A stretch of 64,000 nucleotides of DNA from Teichococcus vastitatis (GCF_003604215.1 NZ_QXGS01000004.1:248001-312000); one strand, 5' to 3'. Shown: positions 7,996-17,762, counted from the first letter of the stretch. Notes: generated from the sequence alone by a model not told the origin. Numbers and translations are program-made.

Positions 7996-9300
7996 GTGCG
8001 GATTGCCATGATCGGGGCCGGCTATGTCGGCCTCGTCTCCGGAGCTTGCTTTGCTGAGTTCGGCGTCGATGTATGCATCGTCGACACCGATGCCGACAAG
8101 GTCGAGGCGCTGCGCCAGGGCCGCATCCCGATCTACGAGCCGGGCCTCGACCGGCTGGTGGCGGAGAATGCCGGGGATGGCCGGCTGAGCTTCACCACCG
8201 ACCTGCAGGAAGCGCTGCACGGCGCCGAGGCGGTGTTCCTGGCGGTCGGCACCCCGACCCGCCGCGGCGACGGCCATGCCGACCTGACCTACGTCTTCGC
8301 CGCGGCCGAGCAGGTGGCGCGCGCCGCCGAGGGCCCGCTGGTGCTGGTGACCAAGTCCACCGTGCCGGTCGGCACCGGCCGCAAGGTGGAGGCCATCGTC
8401 CGCGAGGCGCGGCCGGACCTCGAGATCGATGTCGCCTCCAACCCGGAATTCCTGCGCGAGGGCAACGCGATCGGCGACTTCATGCGGCCGGACCGCGTGG
8501 TGATCGGCGTCGAGAGCGAGCGCGCGGCCAAGGTGCTGAAGCGTCTCTATCGCCCGCTCTACCTGATCGAGACGCCGGTGGTGCAGACCTCGATCGAGAC
8601 GGCCGAGCTGATCAAATACGCCGCCAACGCCTTTCTCGCGGTGAAGATCACCTTCATCAACCAGATGGCCGATATCTGCGAGAAGGCCGGCGCCAACGTC
8701 CACGACGTGGCGCGCGGCATGGGGCTCGATGGCCGCATCGGCCGCAAATTCCTCCATGCCGGGCCGGGCTATGGCGGCTCCTGCTTCCCGAAGGATACGC
8801 TGGCGCTCGCCCGCACAGCGCAGGAGCTGGGCGCCCCGGCCACCATCGTCGAGCAGACCATCGCCGCCAACGAGGCGCGCAAGGCGCAGATGGCCGAGCG
8901 CATCATCGCCGCCTGCGGCGGCGACGTGCGGGGCAAGCGCATCGCGGTGCTGGGCGTCACCTTCAAGCCGGAAACGGACGACATGCGCGACGCGCCGTCG
9001 CTGGTGATCCTGCCGGCGCTGGTGGCGGCCGGGGCCTCCGTCACCGCCTATGACCCGCAGCCGGCCCATGCCCGGCAGGCGCTGCCCGCCGCCGTGGAGT
9101 TCGCGGCCTCGGCCATGGGCGCGGCGCGCGGCGCGGACGCCCTGGTGGTGCTGACGGAATGGAACGAGTTCCGCGCCATCGCCCCGCGCAAGCTCAAGGC
9201 CGCCATGGGCGGCCGCGTCATCTGCGACCTCCGCAACGTCTGGGACCCGGTCGCCATGCGCGAGGCCGGGCTCGATTATTCCTCCATCGGCCGTCCGTAA
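7996..9300 (+). CDS. UDP-glucose 6-dehydrogenase
   Basis: The enzyme oxidises UDP-glucose to UDP-glucuronate with two NAD+. The 434-residue protein opens with the Rossmann motif [16 protein letters not shown], has the central dimerisation/substrate region [21 protein letters not shown], and the catalytic cysteine in [11 protein letters not shown]. The C-terminal UDP-binding domain has [16 protein letters not shown]. The start is GTG at 7996, 9 bases after galU, so it uses the galU product directly. The symbol is ugd/udg/rkpK depending on genus and is left blank. Confidence 0.95.
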   Translation: MRIAMIGAGYVGLVSGACFAEFGVDVCIVDTDADKVEALRQGRIPIYEPGLDRLVAENAGDGRLSFTTDLQEALHGAEAVFLAVGTPTRRGDGHADLTYVFAAAEQVARAAEGPLVLVTKSTVPVGTGRKVEAIVREARPDLEIDVASNPEFLREGNAIGDFMRPDRVVIGVESERAAKVLKRLYRPLYLIETPVVQTSIETAELIKYAANAFLAVKITFINQMADICEKAGANVHDVARGMGLDGRIGRKFLHAGPGYGGSCFPKDTLALARTAQELGAPATIVEQTIAANEARKAQMAERIIAACGGDVRGKRIAVLGVTFKPETDDMRDAPSLVILPALVAAGASVTAYDPQPAHARQALPAAVEFAASAMGAARGADALVVLTEWNEFRAIAPRKLKAAMGGRVICDLRNVWDPVAMREAGLDYSSIGRP

Positions 9301-9314
9301 AAGGTGAACCCCCG

Positions 9315-10727
9315 ATGACCGCCTTCACCCATCAGTTCCACCCCACCTCGCTGCGCGAATACGACATCCGCGGCATCATCGGCCAGACCCTGTCGGGCAA
9401 GGACGCCTTCGCCATCGGCCGCTGCTTCGGCAGCATCGTGGCGCGGGAGGGCGGCAAGAAGGTCGCCGTCGGCTATGACGGCCGCCTGTCCTCCCCCGAG
9501 CTCGAGGGGCAGCTCGTCGCCGGCCTCGTCGCCTGCGGCCTGGAGGTCGCGCGCATCGGCTGCGGCCCGACGCCGATGCTGTACTTCGCCTCCTACGAGC
9601 TGAAGGCGGACGGCGCCGTGATGGTCACCGGCAGCCACAACCCGCCGAACTACAACGGTTTCAAGATGATGCTGGGCAAGAAGCCGTTCTTCGGCGCGCA
9701 GATCCAGCAGATCGGCCAGATGGCCGCCGGTGGAGACGTGGTAGCCGAGGCATCCGGCTCCTCGACGCAGATCGACGTGTCGGACGCCTATGTCGCCCGC
9801 CTGCTGAAGGATTACGACGGCGGCGACCGCGCGCTGAAGGTGGTGTGGGATCCGGGCAACGGCTCCGGCGCCGCCATCACCCAGCGCCTCGCCGCCAAGC
9901 TGCCGGGCGAGCACATCGTCATCAATGGCGAGATCGACGGCAATTTCCCGAACCACCATCCCGACCCCACGGTTCTGAAGAATCTGGAGCAGATCATCGC
10001 CAAGGTGCGCGAGACCGGGGCGGATCTCGGCATCGCCTTCGACGGCGATGCCGACCGCATCGGCGCGGTGGATGGCGAGGGCAACATGCTGTTCGGCGAC
10101 CAGCTGCTGGTGGTGCTGGCGCGCGACGTGCTGAAGCAGCACCCGGGCGGCACCATCATCGCCGACGTCAAGGCATCCCAGGTGCTGTTTGACGAGGTGG
10201 CGAAAGCCGGCGGCACGCCGCTGATGTGGAAAACCGGCCACTCCCTGATCAAGGCCAAGATGGCCGAGACCAAGGCGCCGCTGGCCGGCGAGATGTCGGG
10301 CCACATCTTCTTCGCCGACAAATGGTACGGCTTCGACGACGCGCCCTACTCCGCCATCCGCCTGCTCGGCATCGTGGCGCGCGCCGGCGAGAGCCTGGCG
10401 CAGATGCGCGACGCGCTGCCCAAGGTGATCAACACCCCCGAGCTGCGCTTCGACTGCCCGGATGAGCGCAAGTTCGGCGTCATCCAGGAGGTGAAGGGTC
10501 GCCTCGCCACCTCCGGCGCCAATGTTCAGGACGTCGATGGCGTGCGCGTGCTGACCGAGGATGGCTGGTGGCTGCTGCGCGCGTCCAACACCCAGGCGGT
10601 GCTGGTGGCCCGTGCCGAGGCCAAGACCGAAGACGGGCTGGAGCGCCTGAAGGCGCTGCTGGCCGAGCAGCTGGAAGCCTCCGGCCTCGCCGCGCCGGAT
10701 TTCTCCGGGGAGAATGCCGGGCACTGA
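9315..10727 (+). CDS. Phosphomannomutase/phosphoglucomutase (alpha-D-phosphohexomutase family)
   Basis: 470 residues, normal for the AlgC/ManB/PgmG group interconverting hexose-1- and hexose-6-phosphates. The phosphoserine loop is in [14 protein letters not shown], the metal-binding loop is DGDADRIG and the sugar-binding loop is GEMSGH. An N-terminal LREYDIRG segment is typical of the bifunctional enzymes. The start ATG at 9315 lies 14 bases after the dehydrogenase, with AAGGTG upstream. It supplies glucose-1-phosphate to GalU and/or mannose-1-phosphate for GDP-mannose. Confidence 0.93.
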   Translation: MTAFTHQFHPTSLREYDIRGIIGQTLSGKDAFAIGRCFGSIVAREGGKKVAVGYDGRLSSPELEGQLVAGLVACGLEVARIGCGPTPMLYFASYELKADGAVMVTGSHNPPNYNGFKMMLGKKPFFGAQIQQIGQMAAGGDVVAEASGSSTQIDVSDAYVARLLKDYDGGDRALKVVWDPGNGSGAAITQRLAAKLPGEHIVINGEIDGNFPNHHPDPTVLKNLEQIIAKVRETGADLGIAFDGDADRIGAVDGEGNMLFGDQLLVVLARDVLKQHPGGTIIADVKASQVLFDEVAKAGGTPLMWKTGHSLIKAKMAETKAPLAGEMSGHIFFADKWYGFDDAPYSAIRLLGIVARAGESLAQMRDALPKVINTPELRFDCPDERKFGVIQEVKGRLATSGANVQDVDGVRVLTEDGWWLLRASNTQAVLVARAEAKTEDGLERLKALLAEQLEASGLAAPDFSGENAGH

Positions 10728-11056
10728 GCCCGGCCTGACAGTTCGGCGCGCCGCCCGATGGCGGCGTGCCGCGCCGATCCTCCGGCGATGCCACGCCGCC
10801 ATCGCCGGGTTCTCCCGGCCACCGCGCCGGTATGTCGCCGCGCCGGACTGCGCGGCACCTCCCCGCCGATCCTGATCCGTGCTGCCGGGATTACGCTTCT
10901 CCCTTAGCGTGCCACAAATCGGGAAGCGCCCGCCTGATTCCCTCCCGCGGGTGCCGTGCCGGCGCGATTCCCGCCCCGCCTGCGCGCGAGGAGCGGCCCT
11001 GGCGGGCCGGACGAAGCGCCGTGTAGCCTGCGCCGGTCAGAAGGGAGAGACCATCC
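10728..11056. other. 329-base intergenic region with one terminator-like hairpin
   Basis: No convincing gene was found here; the open frames on both strands lack family features. An imperfect GC-rich hairpin lies at 10744-10776 (CGGCGCG pairing with CGCGCCG, with an inner CCGCC/GGCGG stem), just after the phosphomannomutase stop. It may end the galU operon transcript, though there is no T-run. The rest probably holds the promoter of the GFA gene, which has an AGAAGGGAGAG ribosome binding site. Confidence 0.4.
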
Positions 11057-11491
11057 ATGACCGAGCAGGTGTCCGGGCGCTGCTTCTGCGGCGCGATACG
11101 GTATCGTTTCGACCACAAGCCGCTGGCGGTGCGCACCTGCTGGTGCCGCGACTGCCAGTACTTGGCCTGCGGCAACGCCTCGGTTGGCGCCTTCTTCCGC
11201 AGGGCCGGACTGACCCTGGAGGGGGAACCCGCGGCCTATGTCAGCCAAGCCGCCAGCGGCAACACCATGCGCCGCCGCTTCTGCGCCCGCTGCGGCACGC
11301 ATCTGTTCAGCGAGGCCGAGGCCCGCCCCGACACCGTGGTGGTGCGCGTCGGCACGCTGGAGGACCGGGAGATCGGCGGCCCGTCCAGCATCATCTGGGC
11401 CGCCTCCGCCCCGGCCTGGGCCAAGCTCGACCCGGCCCTGCCCGTCTGCGAGGGCCAGCCGGCGACTCCTCCGGAGCCTCCGCCCGGCTGA
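11057..11491 (+). CDS. GFA-family (CENP-V/glutathione-dependent formaldehyde-activating) zinc protein
   Basis: A 144-residue zinc-binding protein with the full cysteine set of the GFA fold: GRCFCGAIRYRF, CWCRDCQ, and a late CARCG. Members include glutathione-dependent formaldehyde-activating enzyme, but most bacterial copies have unknown roles. The C-terminal tail is proline-rich and looks disordered. The strong GGGAGAG ribosome binding site supports the start. It stands alone, convergent with the EamA exporter. A second, divergent GFA protein is encoded near 61 kb. Confidence 0.85.
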   Translation: MTEQVSGRCFCGAIRYRFDHKPLAVRTCWCRDCQYLACGNASVGAFFRRAGLTLEGEPAAYVSQAASGNTMRRRFCARCGTHLFSEAEARPDTVVVRVGTLEDREIGGPSSIIWAASAPAWAKLDPALPVCEGQPATPPEPPPG

Positions 11492-11546
11492 CCCCTCGGA
11501 GAACAGGTGGCCGCTCCCCACCAGGCACCAGGCTGTCGGCGCCGGG

Positions 11547-12446
11547 CTATTGCGGATGGATCAGCGGGTTGCGCCGCCAGCCACGCGGCTGGCGCTTCTT
11601 TTCCCGCAGAAAGGTGACGGCGCCGGCGGCGATGATGATGGCCACGCCCAGGATCATCGGCGCATCCAGGGTGTCGTGGAACACCCAATGGCCGAAGCCG
11701 AGCGCCCAGACCATCTGGCTGTATTGCGGCGGCGCCACCAGGCTGGCCGGCGCCAGGCCGGAGGCCAGCATCAGCAAGGCGTTGCCGGCCGCCACCAGCA
11801 GCCCGTAGCCGAGCAGAAAGACCCACTGCTCGGCGCTGGGCCAGGCGAAGTCCGGAACCATCATCGCGAGGCTGCCGAGCAGCGGCCCGATCAGCCCAGC
11901 GCCGTAAAGCGAGACCCGCTTCTCCCTGGCGCCCAGCGCGCGCAGCATCACGATAGTGACCGCCGAGGCCAGCGCCCCCACCAGCGCGCCGACATGGCCG
12001 GGATTGATCTCGCGGAAGCCGGGACGCAGCACCACCAGCACGCCGGCGAAGCCGAGTACCACCGCACCCCAGCGCCGCCAGCCAACCCGCTCCTTCAGGA
12101 ACACCACCGACAGGATGGTGACAAAGGCGGGCAACAGGAACAACAGCGCGAAGGCCTCGGCCATCGGCAGCCAAGTGAAGGCCATGACGCTGCCGAGGCT
12201 CCCTGCCAGGGCCGCCGCCGCGCGCATCAGCCACAGCCGCCGGTCGGTGGCGGAGAACACGTCGCGGTAGCGCTCGCCGGGCCGGCGCACCAGGGGCAGG
12301 ATCACGAAGCCCATCAGCGCGCCCCAGAAGACGATCTCATAGCTGTTCAGCGTGCCTTCCAGCAGCTTCACCGAGGCATCGCTGATGGCGAAAACGGCAT
12401 AGGCAAGAAAGGCGAGCAGCACGCCCTTCAACACATCGGGTTCCAT
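11547..12446 (-). CDS. EamA-family (DMT superfamily) transporter
   Basis: 299 residues with about ten predicted membrane helices in two EamA repeats (roughly residues 5-140 and 150-290), the pattern of drug/metabolite exporters such as RhaT/YdcZ-like proteins. The N terminus begins MEPDVLKGVLLAFLAYAVFAISDASVKLLEG, a common EamA opening. The short basic C terminus (KKRQPRGWRRNP) is cytoplasmic. Substrate unknown. It is divergent from the D-amino-acid PLP enzyme at 12636, with 189 bases between the starts; no operator could be recognised there. Confidence 0.88.
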   Translation of the reverse strand: MEPDVLKGVLLAFLAYAVFAISDASVKLLEGTLNSYEIVFWGALMGFVILPLVRRPGERYRDVFSATDRRLWLMRAAAALAGSLGSVMAFTWLPMAEAFALLFLLPAFVTILSVVFLKERVGWRRWGAVVLGFAGVLVVLRPGFREINPGHVGALVGALASAVTIVMLRALGAREKRVSLYGAGLIGPLLGSLAMMVPDFAWPSAEQWVFLLGYGLLVAAGNALLMLASGLAPASLVAPPQYSQMVWALGFGHWVFHDTLDAPMILGVAIIIAAGAVTFLREKKRQPRGWRRNPLIHPQ

Positions 12447-12635
12447 GCGGGTATCCAGAAAAGCGGCACGGCGGCAGCGGGCCTCCGCGAATCGGCATGG
12501 CCCTGCCGCGCGATCTAAAGCGCTTTCTCACGGCCAAGTTGAGGGTGATTCCGCACTGCACCCAAAACGCCATTTTTGCACCGCGGCACCCCGCGTCCTA
12601 CCCTGCAGCGGTTTTCCTGTCGGAGCGTCCGCGCC

Positions 12636-13742
12636 ATGCTGCAGCCACCCCCCGCCGAACCCGGCATGCGCGAGGAGGAGGTCGACACCCCCGCGCTGAT
12701 CCTCGACCTCGACGCATTCGAGGCCAATCTGGATGCCATGGCAGGCTATCTGGCGCCCACCGGCACGCGGCTGCGGGCGCACGCCAAGACGCACAAGTCG
12801 CCGGTGGTGGCGCTGCAGCAGATCCGCCGCGGCGCCGTCGGGCAATGCGTGCAGAAGGTGGCCGAGGCCGAGGCGTTGGCCTGGGGCGGCGTGCCCGACA
12901 TCCTGGTGTCCAACGAGGTGGTGGCGCCGCGCAAGCTGGCCCGGCTCTGCGCCCTGTCGCGCATCAGCCGCGTGGCCCTCTGCGCCGACCATTACGAGGC
13001 GGTGACCCTGGCCGAGCAGGCCGCCGAGGCCGCCGGCCTCCGCCTGTCCGTGCTGGTGGAGATCGATGTGGGCGCCGGCCGCTGCGGCGTGGCGCCGGGC
13101 CCCGAGGCGGTGGCGCTGGCCAGCCGGATCGCCGGCAGCCCGCATCTGCGCTTCGGCGGATTGCAGGCTTATCACGGCAGCGCCCAGCACATCCGGGCCT
13201 CGGAAGGCCGCGCCGCCGCCATCAGCCGCGCGGTGGAGCAGACCCGCCGCACCGTGGAGCAGCTGCGCCAGCAGGGGCTGTCCTGCGAAATCGTCGGCGG
13301 CGCCGGCACCGGCACCTTTCCCCTGGAAGCGGCCAGCGGCGTCTACAACGAGATCCAGGCCGGCTCCTACGCCTTCATGGATGCGGACTACGCCGCCAAC
13401 GAGGCCGCGCCACCCTTCCGGCACGCGCTGTTCGTGCTGGCGCAGGTGATGAGCGTGCCGCGGCCGGAACTGGCCGTGGTGGATGCGGGGCACAAGGCGC
13501 TGCCCACCGATTCCGGCTTCGCAAGGCCGTGGCAGCGGCCGGGCCTCGCCTATGTCGGCGCCTCGGACGAGCACGGCACTTTGCGGGTCGCCGGCGGCGC
13601 GGCGCCGAAGCTGGGCGAGAAGCTGCGCCTGGTGCCCGGTCATTGCGATCCCACCATCGACCGCTACGACTGGTTCGTTGGCGTCCGCCAGGGGCGGGTG
13701 GAATGCCTGTGGCCGATCCTGGCACGCGGCATGATGCAGTGA
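12636..13742 (+). CDS. DSD1/D-threonine aldolase-type PLP enzyme (alanine racemase N-terminal fold)
   Basis: 368 residues of the fold-type III PLP family that includes D-threonine aldolase, D-serine dehydratase and 3-hydroxy-D-aspartate aldolase. The N-terminal barrel has VDTPALILDLDAFEANL and the lysine in LRAHAKTHKSP that binds PLP. A phosphate-binding GGAGTGTFP motif follows. The C-terminal beta domain has VDAGHKALPTDSG and the metal-binding-type VPGHCDPTIDRYD, where the H-x-C pair is the zinc site of D-serine dehydratase and DTA. Likely activity is cleavage or deamination of a D-beta-hydroxy amino acid; the exact substrate is not determined. The start at 12636 (MLQPPPAEPG) has CGGAGCG upstream. 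Confidence 0.85.
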   Translation: MLQPPPAEPGMREEEVDTPALILDLDAFEANLDAMAGYLAPTGTRLRAHAKTHKSPVVALQQIRRGAVGQCVQKVAEAEALAWGGVPDILVSNEVVAPRKLARLCALSRISRVALCADHYEAVTLAEQAAEAAGLRLSVLVEIDVGAGRCGVAPGPEAVALASRIAGSPHLRFGGLQAYHGSAQHIRASEGRAAAISRAVEQTRRTVEQLRQQGLSCEIVGGAGTGTFPLEAASGVYNEIQAGSYAFMDADYAANEAAPPFRHALFVLAQVMSVPRPELAVVDAGHKALPTDSGFARPWQRPGLAYVGASDEHGTLRVAGGAAPKLGEKLRLVPGHCDPTIDRYDWFVGVRQGRVECLWPILARGMMQ

Positions 13743-13782
13743 AGGCCGCAGCGAACGGCCACGCGGGCGCCGTTCCGCTCAC

Positions 13783-14352
13783 CTAGCCGGAACGGGGCGC
13801 GCCGACGCCGCCAGGATGGGGGCGGGCCGGCCCGCCATTTGCTCCCGCACTCATGCCGGCCAGTGTGCCGAGGCCCTCATCCCCGGCCGCACCCTGGATA
13901 ACGCTGAGGCTGCCGTCGGTTTCCAGCACCACGGCGGCGGCCTGAGCCACATCGCTCACGCCCGAGCTGCGCAGCGCGGCCAGGATCTCCGGATGAGTCA
14001 CCCGCTGGGCCCGCATGGCTCCCTCTAGGAAGCGCCCGCGGTGCAACAGCAAGGTCGGCTCCGACTTCACCAGATCACCAAAGCGCCGCGACCGGACCGA
14101 CAGCCAGGCAACGAGGTACTGCAATCCGGCCAGCAGCGCGAAGGCGGTCAGCCCCTCCAGCAGTGCGACCGATTCGCTGAGCAGAATCGTGGCCAGGGTG
14201 GAGCCGAGCGCCACGGTGACGATCAGATCGAATGCGTTCAGCTTGGCCAGCGTCCGTTTGCCCGACACCCGCAGCAGCAACACCAGGGCGGCATAGGCGA
14301 GGGTGCCCACCACCAGCACGCGCAGCAATCCGAACCAGCCATCGAAAAACAT
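13783..14352 (-). CDS. DUF421 (YetF-type) membrane protein
   Basis: 189 residues. About three membrane helices (residues 8-28, 40-60, 65-85) are followed by a cytoplasmic domain with SEPTLLLHRGRFLEGAMRAQRVTHPEIL, the conserved core of DUF421/YetF proteins. The family is associated with membrane or stress functions in Bacillus (YetF, YrbG), but its biochemical role is not known. The last ~25 residues are Gly/Pro-rich and poorly conserved. The gene is convergent with the PLP enzyme. Confidence 0.85.
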   Translation of the reverse strand: MFFDGWFGLLRVLVVGTLAYAALVLLLRVSGKRTLAKLNAFDLIVTVALGSTLATILLSESVALLEGLTAFALLAGLQYLVAWLSVRSRRFGDLVKSEPTLLLHRGRFLEGAMRAQRVTHPEILAALRSSGVSDVAQAAAVVLETDGSLSVIQGAAGDEGLGTLAGMSAGANGGPARPHPGGVGAPRSG

Positions 14353-14541
14353 CGCCCTCTCCTATCCGTTCGGAGGCCAGCTCGCGGCGGGCCTTGTCAG
14401 GACAGAAGGTCGCGCGCGCCTGCGCGTTGCGCACGGTCGGCCACGGATCGCCCGGCGGCCGAGGCCCGGTCGGCGGAGAAGACATTCCCGGACCCACGAG
14501 CTGGGCGCCGGCCGCGGCGAACGGGCACCGGCAGGGCAACC

Positions 14542-15144
14542 TCACCCCTTGCGGCGCAGCAGAAACAAGGCCTGCTCGCCGAACAGGTTGGCCAGCCGGA
14601 AGGAGCGTTTCCACGGGGCCTGCAGCCCGTGCTCGTCCACCGCCAGCCAGTGCTCCACCGCGTAGCCATCCTGTTCGCACAGATCCACGAAATCCAGGAT
14701 GGTGCAGGGGTGGATGTTGGGCGTCTCGTGCCAGGGGCGGCCCCAGGTCTGCGTCATCGGCATGCGGCCGGTCAGCAGCAGTTGCATGCGCACCTCCCAA
14801 TGGCCGAAATTGGGAAACGAGACCACGGCGTGGCGGCCGATGCGAAGCATCTGCCGCAGCACCTCGCGCGGCTTCTCCACCGCATGGATGGTGCGGGACA
14901 GCACCACGTAGTCGAAGGCGTCATCCGGATAGAAGGCGAGGTCGTTGTCGGCATCGCCATGGATCACCGCCAGGCCCTGGGCCACCGCCGCCGTCGCCTG
15001 CGCCATGTCGATCTCGATGCCTCGCGCATCGGCGTTCTTCTCGCGCTCCAGATGCTCCAGCAGCGCGCCGTCGCCGCAGCCGATGTCGAGCACGCGGGCG
15101 CCCGGCGTGATCATCTCGGCGATCAGCCGCAGGTCGAGCCGCAT
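14542..15144 (-). CDS. metW: MetW-type class I SAM-dependent methyltransferase-fold protein
   Basis: A 200-residue protein with the SAM-binding motif RVLDIGCGDGALLEHL, an acidic IEIDMAQ and a post-II segment FDYVVLSRTIHAV. The MetW-specific motifs SFPNFGHW and PWHETPNIHPCTI are also present. In proteobacteria MetW usually accompanies MetX and takes part in homoserine acylation/methionine synthesis. Here no metX adjoins it. The ATG at 15144 (MRLDLRLIAEMI) is preferred. A TTG at 15186 is an alternative start that adds 14 plausible residues. It lies downstream of the F0 operon but after a terminator-like hairpin. Confidence 0.88.
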   Translation of the reverse strand: MRLDLRLIAEMITPGARVLDIGCGDGALLEHLEREKNADARGIEIDMAQATAAVAQGLAVIHGDADNDLAFYPDDAFDYVVLSRTIHAVEKPREVLRQMLRIGRHAVVSFPNFGHWEVRMQLLLTGRMPMTQTWGRPWHETPNIHPCTILDFVDLCEQDGYAVEHWLAVDEHGLQAPWKRSFRLANLFGEQALFLLRRKG

Positions 15145-15316
15145 GTTCTTGGCGACGAAGCGAACCGGAGCCGGAGTATCGGGCAAGGCGGGTGATCCTG
15201 GCCGGTGGCAGATGCTGCGGGCTCGATAGACCCGGCGGCCGGCAACGGCAAATGCCGCGCGCGCGCAGCAGGCCCCCGCCCCAACCCGAAAACGCGAATG
15301 GGTCCGGAAACGCGAA

Positions 15317-15336
15317 CGGGGGCCTCTCGGCCCCCG
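15317..15336 (-). terminator. Terminator-like hairpin after the F0 ATP synthase operon
   Basis: A perfect 8-base stem, CGGGGGCC-TCTC-GGCCCCCG, begins 29 bases beyond the atpF stop and precedes metW. It has no T-run, as is usual in very high-GC genomes, so factor-independent termination is plausible but not certain. Confidence 0.5.
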
Positions 15337-15364
15337 CGCAACCCGGTCGGCGGTGCGGGCCCGC

Positions 15365-15871
15365 TCAGGCGGCGCGCAGCGCCTTCGGCAGATCGGCCAC
15401 GGCGGCATCGATCAGCCTGGCATCGGCATCCGCATCGAGGTTCTGCGCGATCACCTCACGCGCCGCGGCGGTGGCCACGGTGGCGGCGGCTTGGCGCACC
15501 TCGGCCAGGGCGGAGGCCTCGGCGGCGTGGATGCGGTCCATGGCCATGCGCTCGCGGCGGTGGGCGGCGGCCTCGGCCTCGGCGGCGGTGGCGGCGGCCA
15601 GCCGCTCGGCCTCGGTCTTGGCGCGGGCGATCAGCGTCTCCGCCTCGCTCAGCGCGGCCTTGCGGTCGGCCTCGGCCTGGCGGCGCATCGCCTCGGCCTC
15701 GGCGCGCAGCCGCGCGGCCTCATCGAGGTCGGCGCGGATCTTGGCGGCGCGGGCATCCAGCGCCTCGGTCGCCTTGTTCCACAGGGTGCGGCCCAGCAGC
15801 AGCACGAAGATGACGAAGGAGACGGCGACCCAGAAGACCGGGTTCAGCCAGAAATGCTCGTAATGGTGCAT
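15365..15871 (-). CDS. atpF: F0F1 ATP synthase subunit b
   Basis: 168 residues: a single N-terminal membrane helix (PVFWVAVSFVIFVLLLGRTLW, about 11-31) followed by a long alanine/glutamate/arginine-rich helix. This helix forms the peripheral stalk that holds F1 static while the rotor turns. It is the last gene of the F0 operon, 12 bases after the b' gene. The pairing of two unlike b-type subunits is typical of alphaproteobacteria and photosynthetic bacteria. Confidence 0.93.
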   Translation of the reverse strand: MHHYEHFWLNPVFWVAVSFVIFVLLLGRTLWNKATEALDARAAKIRADLDEAARLRAEAEAMRRQAEADRKAALSEAETLIARAKTEAERLAAATAAEAEAAAHRRERMAMDRIHAAEASALAEVRQAAATVATAAAREVIAQNLDADADARLIDAAVADLPKALRAA

Positions 15872-15883
15872 CGTGGCTCTTCC

Positions 15884-16504
15884 TTACGCCTGGCCGGCCT
15901 GGGGGTGGCCCTGGGCGACCAGTTCGCGCTGCACGGCGGCGGCGACGGCGGGCTCGTTGCGCAGGCCGGTCAGGCGCGCCACCAGCGCATTGGCGGTGTC
16001 GGTGGCCACCTCGCGCAGCGCGCCCATGGCGGCGTCGCGGGCGGTGTTGATGCGGGCCTCGGCGCTGGCGATCTGCTGGTTCAGGCGGGCATTCAGCGCG
16101 GCGGCCTTCTCGGCGGCGTCGGCCTGGGCGGACTGGCTCGCGGCGGTGATGGCGGCGTGGCTGTCCTGGCGGGCCTTCGCGGTGGCCTCCTGGTGCGCGG
16201 CGACCGCCGCATCGGCCTCGGCCTTCGCGGCGCGGGCGGCTTCCAGGTCGCCGTCGATGCGGCTGCGGCGCTCCTCCAGCACGGAGGCGACGCGGGGCAG
16301 CGCGATATGCGACAGGATGTAGTAGAAGACGCCGAAGATGATCAGCAGCCAGATCACCTGCGCCAGCATCAGCGGGTTGGCGAAGTCGAGCTGCGGCATG
16401 CCGCCCGAGGAGGATTCCTCCATGGCGCCACCGGCGGCCTCGACCGCATGCGCGGCGGTGGTGGACAGCAGGGCCAAGATGCCTGCGAGAGTAACCGGCT
16501 TCAT
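15884..16504 (-). CDS. atpX: F0F1 ATP synthase subunit b'
   Basis: About 206 residues. The hydrophobic N terminus resembles a signal peptide (MKPVTLAGILALLSTTAAHA). A membrane helix follows (LMLAQVIWLLIIFGVFYYILS, about 45-65), then a long Ala/Glu/Arg helix. The sequence IALPRVASVLEERRSRIDGDLEAA is characteristic of b'. The ATG at 16504 is favoured because AGGGAT lies about 7 bases upstream; an ATG three codons earlier (16513) would place the same element too close. The second stalk subunit pairs with atpF. The symbol atpG is used in some genera. Confidence 0.9.
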   Translation of the reverse strand: MKPVTLAGILALLSTTAAHAVEAAGGAMEESSSGGMPQLDFANPLMLAQVIWLLIIFGVFYYILSHIALPRVASVLEERRSRIDGDLEAARAAKAEADAAVAAHQEATAKARQDSHAAITAASQSAQADAAEKAAALNARLNQQIASAEARINTARDAAMGALREVATDTANALVARLTGLRNEPAVAAAVQRELVAQGHPQAGQA

Positions 16505-16575
16505 CAACAGCATCCCTGTTTATTCGGCAACCGGAACCGGTGGGGCGCGGCGGTTCCGCCGCGCCCCGGCCGGTG

Positions 16576-16803
16576 TCAGGTGAACAGGATCAGGAAGGCG
16601 ATCAGCAGCGCGAACAGCGCCACGGCTTCCGTCAGGGCGAAGCCCAGGATGCCGATCGGGAACACGGTGTCGCGCGAGGCGGGGTTGCGGGCGACGGACG
16701 CGATCAGCGTCGAGAAGATGTTGCCCAGCGCCAGACCGACGCCGAACAGGGCGAGAACGGCAATACCGGCGCCGATCGCCTTCGCAGCAAGCACGATTTC
16801 CAT
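16576..16803 (-). CDS. atpE: F0F1 ATP synthase subunit c
   Basis: 75 residues: two membrane helices joined by the conserved polar loop ARNPASRD that contacts the central stalk. The second helix carries the proton-binding glutamate in [20 protein letters not shown]. The N-terminal helix has the glycine-rich [18 protein letters not shown] packing motif of the c-ring. The strong AGGGATA site upstream fits the high stoichiometry needed. Glutamate at the ion site without a visible Q/ES Na+ signature suggests proton coupling. Confidence 0.96.
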   Translation of the reverse strand: MEIVLAAKAIGAGIAVLALFGVGLALGNIFSTLIASVARNPASRDTVFPIGILGFALTEAVALFALLIAFLILFT

Positions 16804-16890
16804 CAGAGTGTATCCCTTCGCTGATCTGATGTTGGGTCCGCCGAAACGGGTTCCGGCACGGACGTGGTCCCTTTGTGAGGACTGACCCCG

Positions 16891-17646
16891 TCAGTGCAGG
16901 TGCACCGCGTCATGCAGGTAGATGCTGGTCAGGATGGCGAACACATAGGCCTGCAGAAAGGCCACCAGGAGTTCGAACCCGATCAGGAGGACGTTGACCG
17001 CCAGGGGAAGCGCCGCGACGAACGGGCCCACCACGCCCAGGCTGCCCAGCAGCACCACGAAGGTGGCGAACACCTTCAGCAGCACGTGGCCGGCGACCAT
17101 GTTGGCGAACAGACGGACGGAAAGGCTGATCGGCCGCGAGAGGTAGGACACCACCTCGACCGGCACGATGATCGGGGCGAGCCAGATCGGCGCGCCCTCG
17201 GGAAAGAAATAGCCGAAGAACTTTTTGCCGTGCAGCGCCAGCGCCACGACGGTGATCACCACGAACACCAGGAAGGCCAGCCCGAAGGTGACCGCGATGT
17301 GGCTGGTGTAGGTGAAGGCGTAGGGGAACAGCCCGAGCACGTTGCCGAACAGCACGAACATGAACAGCGCGAACACGAACGGGAAGTAGCGCTTCCCCTC
17401 ATGGCCGATCTGTCCGACGACCAGGTTCTCGACGAATTCGTAGAAGGTCTCGGCCACCGCCTGGAAGCGGCCCGGCACGATGGCGCGCGGCGCCATGCCC
17501 AGCATCATGATGGCCGTGACCAGACCCGCCGCGATCAGCATGTGCGCGTTGGACTGGGTGAAGTTCACCGCCGCGCCGATTGGCCCGAAGGCGTGGGTCA
17601 GCTCGAACTGGCTCAGGGCGTCGATCGTATTGCCTTCGGCAGCCAC
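16891..17646 (-). CDS. atpB: F0F1 ATP synthase subunit a
   Basis: 251 residues with about five to six membrane helices. The essential arginine is in the helix with YLSRPISLSVRLFANMVAGHVLLKV, and a second conserved region, FELLVAFLQAYVFAILTSIYL, lies near the C terminus. Subunit a forms the two half channels facing the c-ring. The start is GTG at 17646, with GGGAGAG upstream. It sits between atpI and atpE in the canonical order. Confidence 0.96.
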   Translation of the reverse strand: MAAEGNTIDALSQFELTHAFGPIGAAVNFTQSNAHMLIAAGLVTAIMMLGMAPRAIVPGRFQAVAETFYEFVENLVVGQIGHEGKRYFPFVFALFMFVLFGNVLGLFPYAFTYTSHIAVTFGLAFLVFVVITVVALALHGKKFFGYFFPEGAPIWLAPIIVPVEVVSYLSRPISLSVRLFANMVAGHVLLKVFATFVVLLGSLGVVGPFVAALPLAVNVLLIGFELLVAFLQAYVFAILTSIYLHDAVHLH

Positions 17647-17762
17647 TGCGGCTCTCCCGTGTTCCCCGGTTCATCCCGGACTGATCCGCTGGGCGTGGTT
17701 CGCGGCGCCGCCATTCCTGGCCACGCCGACCCGCCCGGTCCTCTGCTGGCGCGAAGCGGCGC

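Noticed and set aside
5716-9069. 1117-residue minus-strand frame across the J-domain and galU/dehydrogenase genes
   Set aside because: Spans several well-supported plus-strand genes, and its sequence is compositionally biased without motifs.
15292-15322. Near-direct repeat of CGCGAA-type words upstream of the atpF end
   Set aside because: Two short imperfect copies only; not distinguishable from chance in this base composition.
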